42,686 bases of DNA from Microcoleus sp. GA_180221_E-2-1-MAG-45_12 (GTDB lineage Bacteria > Cyanobacteriota > Cyanobacteriia > Cyanobacteriales > JAAUUE01): NCBI GenBank assembly GCA_020692245.1, contig JAIMKT010000032.1, forward strand, positions 1 through 42,686, written 5' to 3'. Below are positions 34,158 through 42,686 of this stretch, one piece after another. The translations under genes were made by a program, and so were the position numbers. Numbering within the stretch: position 1 is the stretch's first letter; each line of letters starts with the position of its first letter. A model generated the notes under the pieces. The model searched no databases and was not told where the DNA came from. It saw nothing but the letters and a program-made list of their open reading frames with translations.

Positions 34158-37136
34158 TTGGAGCGGGATATTGATCAGTCGGAAGCTTTACAGGGCTATA
34201 TTCTCACGGAGCGATCGCACCATGCTCTACAACGCATTATTATTGATTCTACATTTTTCCATCGTACTAATGCTTACACAATCACTAGTATCTATGGCAC
34301 AGGGAAATCTGCCTTTGCTCACTTTTTAACCAGTTTGGTTGCCCCAGAAACTCATCCCACCCGTCAGCAAGCCCTAGATACCTGTCGAGGAGTTTTGAGT
34401 ACAGCAGACTATCACAGCTTAATCGAAAATTTACCCAAACAAGGCTTTTTGCGAGCGATCGCTACGGCAGGACATGAAGCTCTTGGATATACAGTGGTTC
34501 GAGCTTTACTGAGGGGAGCTAATAACTTTTGGCAAAAGGGAAAGAAACAACCGGAAATTGTCAAAAAGTTAGTAGACCTAGAAATAGAATTAGCTACTGG
34601 GGAAAAAGTCGATAATCAACGCATCTTAAAAATAGTTGTCGAAGTGATTAAGACTGCCCAAACTCCAGCGCTACTCCTAATTGATGAATTGGGTAAAAAT
34701 TTAGAGTTTTCTGCCTTGCATTCTGGTACAGAGGATTTATATTTACTGCAACAACTGGCAGAACTGAAAACGCCCCAAGCATTCTATTTAGTTGGTTTAC
34801 TCCATCAATCTTTTGCTGACTATGGCGATCGCCTAGCGACAGTCCAACGAAATGAGTGGTCAAAAATTCAAGGACGTTTTGAAGATATTGCCTTTGTTGA
34901 TCGTCCCCGACAAATGACAAAATTAATTGGGCAAGCGATCGTCCCTTTACAAACTGTAGCTACTGAGCTTAACGAAAATCCTGAATATGATTCTTTAATT
35001 CAACTACAAGCTGCCGATTGGTATCACAAGCTAAGTACAGACTTTGATGATCTTTCTCCAGAATTAATTGCCGCAGTTTATCCCCTACATCCCATCACAG
35101 CTTTGGTTTTACCAGTTCTTTGTACTCGCTATGGACAGAGCGATCGCTCCCTCTTTACCTTCTTGACTAGTACCGAACCCTATTCTTTTCAAAGTTATCT
35201 TAATACTACAGAAATTATCCCAGATTTGCTGCCAACCTTGAAATTAGATCAACTCTATGACTACTTTATTGCTGCGGTGGGAACTGGGTTTGCTGCCCGT
35301 CCCCAATTACGCAAGTGGTTAGAAATCCATGATTTGATTAGCAATATGACTTCTTTGACAGCTACAGAAACTGCTTTATTAAAGACTATTGGCATTCTTA
35401 ATTTAGTAGATGGTAATGGTGAACTAAAAGCTAGTCTAGAACTAGTTAAATTGGCTATGAGTGATCAAGCTAATGATATTCACCAACAGGAGCAAATTGC
35501 TAATTTAATTGATGAATTTCATGCTGGAAAAGGGATTATCAATTATCGTAAACAAGCTAATGAGTTACGGCTTTGGGAAGGCACAGATTTTGATATTGAA
35601 GCAGAAATTAGTAATCTAATCTCTCAAGAGCGATCGCCCTTAGCTACAAATTTAACTGCCTCTTTCCCCCTACCCCCAGTAATTGCCCAACGCCACAGTT
35701 ACCAGATTGGTGCAGTTCGTTATTTTGAGCGCTGTTATCTAGATAATGCTGAAGATTGGTCGAAATTAAGTTGTTCTAACTCTGGTTATGATGGGCTGAT
35801 TGGCTATTGGGTTGGGGAAGATTTACCCCAGAATGTCCCGGTTATGACTACTGATGGCAAACCGCTAATTATTCTCAAAGCGGAAAACCTTAACCTACTG
35901 CAAATTGCCGCAGTGGAGTATCGGGCTTTGCAGAAATTGCAAGACAGACCGGAGTTAGATCAAGATATGGTTGCCCGCCGAGAAGTGCGGTTTCGTTTAG
36001 TACAAGCAGAGCGATCGCTGGATGAAAGGCTCTCTCAGGCTTTTTCTTTCCAGCAGTGTGATTGCTGGCTGCTGGGGGAGCGGGTAATTATTCGCAATCC
36101 TCTTGATTTTCAGACTCAGCTTTCGGCGGTTTGCGATCGCATTTACGATCGAAGCTTGATTTTGTGGAATGAACTGATTAACCGTCGTCAACTCACAGCC
36201 CAAGGGGTAAAGGCTATGCGGTTGTTGATTGAGGCGATGCGGTTGTTGATTGAGGCGATGCTGGAGCGGGGAGATGTTGAGGATTTGGGTTTGCAAGGGC
36301 AGGGACCAGAAGTTAGTATCTACATTTCTGTCCTGAAAAATACGGGTATTCATCGACAAGAGGATGGCGTTTGGGGCTTTTACCCGCCTACAGAAACGGG
36401 GATTATAGCTACATGGCAGGCGATCGAAGATTTTTGTTTGGCAGCTACTCAAAAACTAGCCACCCTTGATCGTCTTTATACCCAGTTAGAATTACCTCCC
36501 TATGGTGTAAAACGGGGTGTGGTTCCGGTTTTATTAGCGGCTGTGCTGTTGTATCGGTTAGAAGATGTAAGTGTTTATAAGGATGGTACATTCATTCCAG
36601 TTTTGGGGAGTGAGCATTTTGAACTCTTGGTAAAACAGCCTCAACGATTTGCGGTGAAGCATTTTGAAATTGTTGGTTTACGATCACAGGTCTTCCGGGA
36701 ATTAGAAACAATTTTGCGTCATCCCCATGCCAAAATTCCTACAGGAATTCGCAATGCTACAATTCTTTCTGTGGCTAAACCCTTGTTTCAGTTTGTCAAA
36801 AAACTCCCTACCTACACTACTAAAACTAAGCAAATCAGCCCGGAGGCTCAAGCAGTTATTCAGGCTCTGCTCACTGCTCAGGAGCCAGATGATTTGATTT
36901 TTACGGCTTTACCTGTGGCTTGTAGTTTAGAAGCAATTGGTATCAGTGAAGATGCAGATCAAGACTTATTTATTGCTAGAACTTTTCAAGAAAAATTGCG
37001 AGGGGTCTTAATTGAAATTCAATCTACCTACGATCGCCTATTAACAGATTGTAGAGGGTTACTACACAATGCTTTTGGTTTACGCAGTGAGGATAAAAAA
37101 CTTAGAAGTGACTTTACTATTTATCACCAGCATTGA
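34158..37136 (+). CDS. sspC: Large P-loop ATPase (SspC-like), N-terminus uncertain
   Basis: At least 992 residues. Walker A is 'YGTGKSAF' (Lys50-Ser51 counted from TTG 34158) and Walker B is 'LLLIDELGK' (Asp176-Glu177). The rest is a long helical region with no other recognised catalytic motif, as expected for SspC, an ATPase of the phosphorothioation machinery. The start is a problem: upstream in frame there are 29 more sense codons (LLDNFNKFINQVLAEYF...) that look coding, then a TAA at 34068, then TTG AGC ATT ATT from 34044 overlapping sspB. No ATG, GTG, TTG or CTG lies between that TAA and 34158. So either TTG 34158 is used, or the gene has an in-frame stop. A 21-bp in-frame duplication is at 36216-36257. 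Confidence 0.8.
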   Translation: MERDIDQSEALQGYILTERSHHALQRIIIDSTFFHRTNAYTITSIYGTGKSAFAHFLTSLVAPETHPTRQQALDTCRGVLSTADYHSLIENLPKQGFLRAIATAGHEALGYTVVRALLRGANNFWQKGKKQPEIVKKLVDLEIELATGEKVDNQRILKIVVEVIKTAQTPALLLIDELGKNLEFSALHSGTEDLYLLQQLAELKTPQAFYLVGLLHQSFADYGDRLATVQRNEWSKIQGRFEDIAFVDRPRQMTKLIGQAIVPLQTVATELNENPEYDSLIQLQAADWYHKLSTDFDDLSPELIAAVYPLHPITALVLPVLCTRYGQSDRSLFTFLTSTEPYSFQSYLNTTEIIPDLLPTLKLDQLYDYFIAAVGTGFAARPQLRKWLEIHDLISNMTSLTATETALLKTIGILNLVDGNGELKASLELVKLAMSDQANDIHQQEQIANLIDEFHAGKGIINYRKQANELRLWEGTDFDIEAEISNLISQERSPLATNLTASFPLPPVIAQRHSYQIGAVRYFERCYLDNAEDWSKLSCSNSGYDGLIGYWVGEDLPQNVPVMTTDGKPLIILKAENLNLLQIAAVEYRALQKLQDRPELDQDMVARREVRFRLVQAERSLDERLSQAFSFQQCDCWLLGERVIIRNPLDFQTQLSAVCDRIYDRSLILWNELINRRQLTAQGVKAMRLLIEAMRLLIEAMLERGDVEDLGLQGQGPEVSIYISVLKNTGIHRQEDGVWGFYPPTETGIIATWQAIEDFCLAATQKLATLDRLYTQLELPPYGVKRGVVPVLLAAVLLYRLEDVSVYKDGTFIPVLGSEHFELLVKQPQRFAVKHFEIVGLRSQVFRELETILRHPHAKIPTGIRNATILSVAKPLFQFVKKLPTYTTKTKQISPEAQAVIQALLTAQEPDDLIFTALPVACSLEAIGISEDADQDLFIARTFQEKLRGVLIEIQSTYDRLLTDCRGLLHNAFGLRSEDKKLRSDFTIYHQH
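36216..36257. repeat. 21-bp in-frame tandem duplication in sspC
   Basis: The unit ATGCGGTTGTTGATTGAGGC plus G occurs twice in a row and encodes MRLLIEA-MRLLIEA. It keeps the reading frame and looks recent because the copies are identical. Confidence 0.85.
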
Positions 37137-37192
37137 AATAGCATAAGCCCTATGATTTTACCTTGGAATTAGTGAAGTATTATAAACAACAA

Positions 37193-37438
37193 TTATTGTT
37201 GAGCAAGACCGGATAAAGTCTGTACATCAGCATCTAAATCTTCAACTTCATAATGAATACAAATATCTCGGCTAGAAATAAGCTGCTGAAACTCAATTAA
37301 GTGCATTTCTAGTAAACTACTGGCTTTACCGATCGTGATTCTTTTATCTCTAAAAAGCATTAAGATAATCTCACGCAATAGTTCTATTTCGCTGAGATGA
37401 GAAGCAGCTATGATTTCATCAGGAATTACTAAGCTCAT
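37193..37438 (-). CDS. UPF0175 family protein (antitoxin-like)
   Basis: An 81-residue UPF0175 protein. The family pattern is 'LREIILMLFRDKRITIGKASSLLEMHLIEFQQLISSRDI', ending in an acidic 'YEVEDLDADVQTL'. The central helix-turn-helix-like part suggests DNA binding. In cyanobacteria UPF0175 proteins are often paired with a DUF3368 PIN toxin, but no such partner is adjacent here. It reads against sspC and HNH and separates them. Confidence 0.85.
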   Translation of the reverse strand: MSLVIPDEIIAASHLSEIELLREIILMLFRDKRITIGKASSLLEMHLIEFQQLISSRDICIHYEVEDLDADVQTLSGLAQQ

Positions 37439-37465
37439 ATTTTTAGTTACAGTTTTTAGAAGATT

Positions 37466-38593
37466 ATGGTATATAAATTTAACGATACATCAGATCTGCC
37501 GCCAGCAAATGGAATAAATGTTGGATGTCTATCAAGGTTATTTGATAACACAACAACTTCCTATAAGTATGTTTTCTTTTTATCCTTGTTAGAAATTCTT
37601 AGCTATAGATTTTTTGATGCTTCAAAGCCAATTTTGCTAAAAGACATTTTAATTGAAATGTTGGTCAATTCTTGGTACCCTCACTGTTTCTTTAGACTCT
37701 CATTTGGCTTACAAGATCAAATTGCATCACAGCTTAATCGTTTAGAACTAGTTGTAGGTAAGCAAGGGATAAAAGGAGATTTTCAGAGTAAAGAATATTT
37801 AAGAGAGCTAATTAGGAAAAGAGAAGTTGACAATTCACTCCTCAATTATGTTCCATTTCGTATAAATACACCATTCTTTAGGCAAGAGTTGAAAGGTCTA
37901 AAAGATTATCAAGTTAACAAGGCTATAATTGAACTATCAAATGAGTATTTTCAAACTCGGAAGCCTTTATTTAGATATACTCAAGATATTTTAGGTGTGG
38001 TTGTACATCCTGAATGGTCTATGTACTTCAAGGCAAATTATGCAATTGTAAAGGGCTGGATATTATGGGAATGGTTACAGTATTTACAAAAATGTAATCC
38101 TAGTATTCCAGCAATCAGCAACAAATTATTCCCTCCTCAGTGTAGGGAATCTCTTAGCTCTCAAACCACTTACTGGAAGTCGGTTTTAGATCATATTCAG
38201 TTACGATGTATTTATTCGGGAGAACTTTTACAAACAGAAAACCTTTCTTTAGACCATTATCTACCTTGGTCTTTTGTAACTCATGATTTGCTGTGGAATC
38301 TCATTCCTACATCAAGACAAGTAAACTCCTCTAAGTCTGATAATTTACCTTCTAGAGAATATTTTGAACCATTTGTAGCAATGCAACACTCTGGTCTATT
38401 AACTACCTATCAAAACTTGAAACAGAATAAGTGGAATAATTACATTGAGCCGTATATTTTAGAATTACGAGTTACCAGCAAATATGATCTACTCGATTTA
38501 GAAAAGTTACGCTGTGCCTACGAAGCCGTTTTACTTCCACAAATTAATCTGGCGATCAGTCATGGCTTTACTCCTAACTGGAGATATCACTAA
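37466..38593 (+). CDS. HNH endonuclease in the phosphorothioation island
   Basis: A 375-residue protein whose C-terminal third carries an HNH motif: 'LDHYLPWSFVTHDLLWNLIP' (residues 262-281, Asp263-His264, Asn278), with the following Asn287 in 'RQVNSSKSDNLP'. This is the HNH_4-like form with a single upstream Cys (RCIYSGE) instead of a zinc pair. The first 230 residues have no recognised domain; they are rich in aromatic residues and could bind DNA or read a modification. It lies between the sspC-like and sspD-like genes, so it is the best local candidate for the enzyme that cuts DNA in this system. That role is inferred from position. Confidence 0.8.
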   Translation: MVYKFNDTSDLPPANGINVGCLSRLFDNTTTSYKYVFFLSLLEILSYRFFDASKPILLKDILIEMLVNSWYPHCFFRLSFGLQDQIASQLNRLELVVGKQGIKGDFQSKEYLRELIRKREVDNSLLNYVPFRINTPFFRQELKGLKDYQVNKAIIELSNEYFQTRKPLFRYTQDILGVVVHPEWSMYFKANYAIVKGWILWEWLQYLQKCNPSIPAISNKLFPPQCRESLSSQTTYWKSVLDHIQLRCIYSGELLQTENLSLDHYLPWSFVTHDLLWNLIPTSRQVNSSKSDNLPSREYFEPFVAMQHSGLLTTYQNLKQNKWNNYIEPYILELRVTSKYDLLDLEKLRCAYEAVLLPQINLAISHGFTPNWRYH

Positions 38594-38746
38594 TCTAATC
38601 ACAATTAGCAGATTGACTAGTTTAAGTTCACAATTACCCTAAAAAAGATAGAGATTAATTGGGCGATCACCTAGAAATTTTTATGCCTTAAAAAATCCTT
38701 CTGCCGCGTTTAAAAGCTCAAATTTTTAAGAATTATATCATTAATT

Positions 38747-39275
38747 TCAGATCGCAAAAATTTCCTTGGGGATTAATTTTAATTCGGGGAATAGTTGAGA
38801 TTTAATTTTATCTTGATCTCTATAAACAATCTCTTCATAAAGATCATTTTTTAGGAGTAATACACTAACTTTGCGATCGCTAAAATCAATAATCCAATCT
38901 TCAGGAATCTCGATTGCGTTATACTCTATCCTTAACTAATAATGGAACAGTTTCTTTTAATACCGCTTCACAAAATTTGATTCCTTCCCACTGCTCAAGG
39001 GTAATGACTGTTACAGCAGGAATCCGACAAGTAATCTTGCTACTGATATAGGTTGTCTGAACCGCAATCAGTTCTTGTTTTGAAATTAAAGGTAACTGTA
39101 AGCGTTGAATCTCCGATCGAAAAGTATCATTGATAAATTCACAAATCCCTCCATGAATTCCTGTTGGTTGAGCCATTGCTACTAATTCCCCTTGGACTAA
39201 TTCATATCTTGTATCTGTGCCATCAGCATAGGCGAGATATTCTGCAAGTGTGAGTTTAGAACTAACAGCAACCAT
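38747..39275 (-). pseudogene. Broken Uma2-family gene
   Basis: The first part, from ATG 39275 ([19 protein letters not shown]), reads as a normal Uma2 protein to 'ETVPLLV'. The frame then ends at 38919. The C-terminal part continues in another frame, '[24 protein letters not shown]' to 'LKLIPKEIFAI', and stops at 38747. Compared with the intact paralogue at 25987-26550, the 'IEIVSPSN...' catalytic segment is missing at the join, so a deletion of about 40-60 bp shifted the frame and removed the site. It reads downstream of the sspD-like gene, 16 bp after its stop. Confidence 0.85.
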
Positions 39276-39291
39276 TTTGAGTACTCCAAAA

Positions 39292-40101
39292 CTATAAATG
39301 ACAAGCCATACATGGCATTTCACAATCTTGATCGTCAAGAACAATTTCTAAAACTTCTGCCAGTGATCGCTTCCCTGAAGACTTTTGTCCTTTGAGCAGG
39401 GATTGCTCATGATCGGCAATAATTTCATCCTTACGCCCGATCAGCTCCAATAAAGTTTCACCCTGCACCCATGTGTAGGAATAACCTCGGTCTTTAGTAG
39501 TTTTTCTTTCATATTCTACAGCTTGAGCAAAGAAATATGGGTGTTCCTCTGAAAGCCTTACCCATTCATACCTACGCTGGAAAAAGCAAAAGAAACAACC
39601 TGACCGAGTTCGCCAACGATAGTAGTCTGGCAGACCAATACCACTATCATCAAGTATCTGTAAGATATCAGCTTTGACCAAACCATCTTCTTTGAAGGGG
39701 AAGACAGGTTTAATATTAGGCTTTGTTGAGATATAGCCATCTCTATTCTCATCTGCTCGAATACCTATATAACTATATGCTTCATCACTACCAATAAAGG
39801 CTTCCAAAGGCTTAATCTTCATTGTTTCAGTACACCAGCGCATTTTAGGCGAAGGTAATACTCCTCCATACACATCCAGCCAATGATCGAAACCTCTTTC
39901 AGGACTGAGATATTTAATCTTTATCCCTAAACGAGCTTCAATCCGTCTCAGGTAGTCATAGGTTTCTGGTAATTCCTTGTGCGTATCGCAAAAAAAATAC
40001 TCCATAGGCAAGTCTGGATATTTTTGTTGCATCCAAATTGCCAGAGCCGTACTATCTTTGCCCCCTGACAGACCGAGGATGTGTCTAACTTTGTTGCCCA
40101 T
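39292..40101 (-). CDS. sspD: PAPS-reductase/ATP-pyrophosphatase protein (SspD-like)
   Basis: A 269-residue N-type ATP pyrophosphatase of the phosphoadenosine phosphosulfate reductase superfamily. The PP-loop is '[10 protein letters not shown]' (residues 11-20). Other features are '[14 protein letters not shown]', Cys90 in 'MRWCTETMK', Cys169/Cys172 in '[10 protein letters not shown]' and a C-terminal '[10 protein letters not shown]' (Cys260, 264, 267). In Ssp systems SspD is this kind of protein and adenylates DNA for sulfur insertion. A free PAPS reductase for sulfate assimilation is less likely in this context. It is transcribed opposite to sspB-sspC and diverges from the methyltransferase. 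Confidence 0.85.
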   Translation of the reverse strand: MGNKVRHILGLSGGKDSTALAIWMQQKYPDLPMEYFFCDTHKELPETYDYLRRIEARLGIKIKYLSPERGFDHWLDVYGGVLPSPKMRWCTETMKIKPLEAFIGSDEAYSYIGIRADENRDGYISTKPNIKPVFPFKEDGLVKADILQILDDSGIGLPDYYRWRTRSGCFFCFFQRRYEWVRLSEEHPYFFAQAVEYERKTTKDRGYSYTWVQGETLLELIGRKDEIIADHEQSLLKGQKSSGKRSLAEVLEIVLDDQDCEMPCMACHL

Positions 40102-40289
40102 TTGCTACTTTTAGTTAATATTTTAGGAGAATATTTTTAATTAGGTTTTATAAACTAACTCCTTTGCAGATAGTCTAGCAATAATAGAGATATTTTGTTA
40201 TTCAAGCCCAGTAATATCAGCCTAAGATAAAAAATAATGTAGATTAATCATACAACTAAAGTGCACTCTAGCCTTATATAAAAAGTGAC

Positions 40290-40568
40290 ATGAGTACCCT
40301 ACTATCAAGTACCTTGAGTACACCACATAAAGAAATTATTACTCTTTGTCAACAAAGCAAGATTGGCAAGAAACTTCCTAGTGCCTTGTATATTCATATC
40401 TCTGCCACCTTAACCCTAGCTACGATTCTACAGGAATACGAACAGCAAGCTAGAAAACTCCTCCCTGAAGGTACTCTATTCACACTAATCAAATTCAACT
40501 ACGATCGCCCCACCATCTCTTACCTCCATTACCCAAATTTCGATACTGACCCCCACATCCTGCCCTGA
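40290..40568 (+). pseudogene. N-terminal part of the frameshifted methyltransferase
   Basis: A 92-codon frame: 'KIGKKLPSALYIHISATLTLATILQEY' to 'ISYLHYPNFDTDPHILP', then TGA. The same domain recurs near the C-terminus of the large downstream frame ('ALYVHISALESLETMLRLY' to 'YPKFDLEPHP'). After the stop the homology continues in the next frame (LNNSTQVNLTTQTVQHRDYSK...), so the gene was one unit. A single missing base near the CCC at 40563-40565 would explain the split. Confidence 0.85.
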
Positions 40569-42397
40569 ATAACAGCACCCAAGTTAATCTCACAACCCAA
40601 ACAGTACAGCACAGAGATTATAGTAAAGTTGCTAACCGCCCCGTCTTGCATCGGAAAGAAACCTTTGTAACTTCAGACTATCCCCTCTACCTAGATTTTC
40701 AACAACTAACGCAACAAGAAGATGCGATCGCCCTCCTGAATCATAATCAGGCGATCGGCACTCAGCAAGGCTGGCAACAAAGACTCCAAGAACGCCAGGT
40801 TAAAATTGTGGGACATCAAGTTATTCCCCTCCAGTCCCAGCAAGAAATTCAACCCAAGATCGATCGACATAAAGCTGCTATTCATCGGACAAGTCTTTCC
40901 AAGCCCGTTCGCCTTGCCCTCGAAGCAGAACTATTTACCCCAGAAACAAGTTTTTTTGACTACGGCTGCGGTCATGGCAGTGATATGAAATTCCTTGCTA
41001 GGCAGGGTTTTTCTAGTTCCGGTTGGGATCCTTACTATCGAGCCTATACAAACCTCTGCCCTGCTGCGATCGTTAATCTTGGCTACGTCATCAACGTCAT
41101 CGAAACCCCAGCGGAAAGGAGAGACGCTCTACTCAAAGCTTGGGAACTAACTCAACAAGTTCTTATTGTTTCGGCTCAGGTCTTAATTCATGACACCACG
41201 AGAGGACATATTGCCTACAGTGATGGCGTAATAAGCAGTCGCAACACCTTTCAGAAATATTACGAACAGGAAGAACTAAAACTTTATATCGATCAAGTTT
41301 TGGGTGTAGATGCAGTTCCCGTAGCTCTAGGAATTTATTTTGTCTTCCGCGATGAAGCCCAAGCCCAAAGTTTCCGTGCCTCTCGATTCCGCTCCCGTGC
41401 CACCACTCCCAGAGTCCGTTTGACGACAAAACGCTTTGAAGATTATCAAGAACTTTTATCACCTTTAATGAGTTTCTTCACCGAGAGGGGTAGATTACCT
41501 GTAGGCGAGGAACTGAGTGCATTCGCACCTCTTTTAGCAGAATTTGGGACTATCCGCCGTGCCTTTGCTGTAATTGTCCAAACTACGAATCAGCAGGAAT
41601 GGGATGTTATTGCGGATAAACGCCGTCAAGATATTTTAGTGTATCTAGCTTTAAGTAATTTTGATAATCCTTATAAGCACTTAAAATTCAGTCAATTCTC
41701 GTTGCCCTATCAAATAGATATTAAATCTCTGTTTGGTTCCTATCAAGCCGCCTGGGTTGCCGCTGATTTGATGTTGATGAATCTTGGTCGAGATGGATTT
41801 ATTGCTAGTTGTTGTCGCAATAGTCAGGTTGGCTACTTAGACGAACAAGCTCTTTACGTTCATATCTCTGCCCTAGAATCTCTAGAAACGATGCTTCGCC
41901 TCTACGAAGGTTGTGCTAGCCGGACTATTGGTAGATTAGATCGTGTAACAATTATAAAATTTCATCTCCACAAGCCAAAAATCACCTACTTGTTCTATCC
42001 AAAATTCGATCTAGAACCCCATCCTCAATTACATACTGCCATGCAGGTAGATCTGCGCGATTTACAAGTGCATTATCGCGATTATGCTAACAGCGATAAC
42101 CCGCCAGTCTTACACAAGAAAAATGCTCATGTACTAGATGAGTATCCCCTATATAAAAAGTTCGCACGACTGACTAAGCAGGAGGAGAATTGGGGACTGC
42201 TAGATGATAGGAAAGCGATCGCTTCGCTTAAGGGGTGGCAAAACTGTCTCCAAGGGCATTGTGCAGAGTTACAGGGACATCGCTTGGTCTGGAGCAAAGA
42301 TGCCGATCCTAAAAAAATAAAAGTTCTTAAAAGTCGGTTAAAGGGAATTATTCTAAAACAACGTGAGTTCGATGAAAAAAAAGGCTCAGACGTATAA
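40566..42397 (+). CDS. Phosphorothioation-associated putative methyltransferase (main part)
   Basis: The frame is open from about 40566; the first usable start inside it is TTG 40646, giving 583 residues. The SAM-binding motif I is 'FFDYGCGHGSDMKFL' (about 103-117), followed by 'LGYVINVIETPAERR'. The architecture is an N-terminal segment (YPLY...QGWQQRL), a methyltransferase core with 'RNTFQKYYEQEELK' and 'ASRFRSRATTPRVR', then a repeat of the N-terminal domain. This matches the family named DNA phosphorothioation-associated putative methyltransferase (recalled as TIGR04096). With the frameshift upstream, the intact protein would have had about 700 residues. Whether it still works is unclear. 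Confidence 0.82.
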
Positions 42398-42430
42398 GCT
42401 AAAAGTGTTGAAATTTAAGCAATCTGAGCC
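42383..42430. terminator. Inverted repeat between methyltransferase and transposase
   Basis: GGCTCAGA (42383-42390) and TCTGAGCC (42423-42430) form a perfect 8-bp inverted repeat with a 32-base spacer. The right arm ends directly at the ATG of the transposase fragment, and the left arm lies within the last codons of the methyltransferase. It could be a terminator-like hairpin or one end of the IS element. Confidence 0.4.
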
Positions 42431-42658
42431 ATGATTATCATTCCAGCCCGTCTTGACCTTGAGCAAATATATTGCGATGTGGACGACTTTTATCAAATCT
42501 GGACGCAATTTGTGGAGTTCTTGCCTCAACTACCTTATGAGGGCAAAGCTAAACACTACAAATCAAAGTTGAGTATTAGCGAAGTCATGACCATCGTGAT
42601 TGCCTTCCATGGCTCAGGATTTCGTACCTTCAAAGATTTCTATACTTTGCAAGTATAG
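42431..42658 (+). mobile_element. IS982-family transposase, truncated N-terminal part
   Basis: A 75-codon frame that matches the start of IS982-type transposases: 'LEQIYCDVDDFYQIW', then 'KLSISEVMTIVIAFHGSGFRTFKDFYTLQV'. Full-length IS982 transposases are near 290 residues with a DDE site that lies later and is missing here. The frame is interrupted right where the 28-bp terminal repeat starts, so it is a fragment. Confidence 0.85.
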
Positions 42659-42681
42659 CAAGCGCCGCCCCAATAAGGACG
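42654..42681. repeat. Terminal repeat, right copy
   Basis: Reverse complement of 1-28 with one mismatch. It cuts into the IS982 transposase frame, so it is probably the end of a second element inserted into the IS, or of a shared repeat family. Confidence 0.75.
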
Positions 42682-42686
42682 TAGAA

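Noticed and set aside
35997-36452. 151-codon minus-strand frame inside sspC
   Set aside because: Shadow of the sspC coding strand; its repeated 'QQPHRLNQQPHSL' is the antisense of the 21-bp duplication.
39292-40101. PAPS reductase of sulfate assimilation (cysH) or the DndC of a Dnd system
   Set aside because: The DUF4007 and ATPase neighbours fit SspB/SspC; no DndB, DndD or DndE gene is present and no sulfate assimilation genes are near.
31870-42397. BREX type 4 island, which also contains a PAPS-reductase-like protein
   Set aside because: No PglZ-type phosphatase, BrxC-like or BrxL-like gene was seen; the DUF4007 gene and methyltransferase point to phosphorothioation.

Overview
The window is cyanobacterial chromosome. 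HIP1-type octamers (GCGATCGC and close variants) occur throughout. groES-groEL is preceded by both a CIRCE and a K-box operator. There is a GlgA2-type glycogen synthase, a Ycf35/DUF1257-DUF2997-ferredoxin cluster, and many Uma2 and DUF29 proteins. The short-repeat-rich intergenic DNA would fit a filamentous or Oscillatoria-like cyanobacterium, but the genus cannot be named from the sequence.

Layout. Positions 1-136 hold a terminal repeat and a broken copy of part of a gene found intact further right. Positions 160-14589 are mostly housekeeping: a solute-binding lipoprotein, groES-groEL, a secreted hypothetical, a DUF3095 cyclase-like protein, clpP-lpxB, argG, rarD, a DUF29 protein, galE and a CDF metal transporter. 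Positions 14639-16755 form a small accessory patch with a PIN toxin and its likely antitoxin, an unrecognised gene and an Rpn-like nuclease. Positions 16782-22671 hold a SpoU methyltransferase, tRNA-Leu(CAG), a YbjN-like gene, lnt, glgA and a HAD phosphatase; a Nudix hydrolase follows. Positions 23343-27333 mix a MazF-type toxin pair, Uma2 and DUF29 proteins, an RNase D-like exonuclease and a CAP-domain protein. trpB, the ferredoxin/DUF1257/DUF2997 cluster and a WD40 protein run to 31532.

The most interesting part is 31870-42397. It reads as a DNA phosphorothioation (sulfur-modification) island of the Ssp type: a cysteine desulfurase (SspA-like), a DUF4007 protein (SspB-like), a large P-loop ATPase (SspC-like) and a PAPS-reductase/ATP-pyrophosphatase (SspD-like). 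It also holds a methyltransferase resembling the family named 'DNA phosphorothioation-associated putative methyltransferase'. Between SspC and SspD sits an HNH endonuclease, and no classical SspE, SspFGH or DndFGH partner is visible. The HNH protein is therefore the best local candidate for the restriction arm, which is an inference.

Several genes in the island are damaged or oddly built. The sspC frame has an in-frame stop after what looks like its natural start, the methyltransferase is split by a frameshift, and a Uma2 gene between HNH and sspD has an internal deletion. An IS982-type transposase fragment lies at the right edge. The two window ends carry the same 28-bp sequence in inverted orientation, which suggests that the window is bounded by copies of one dispersed repeat.
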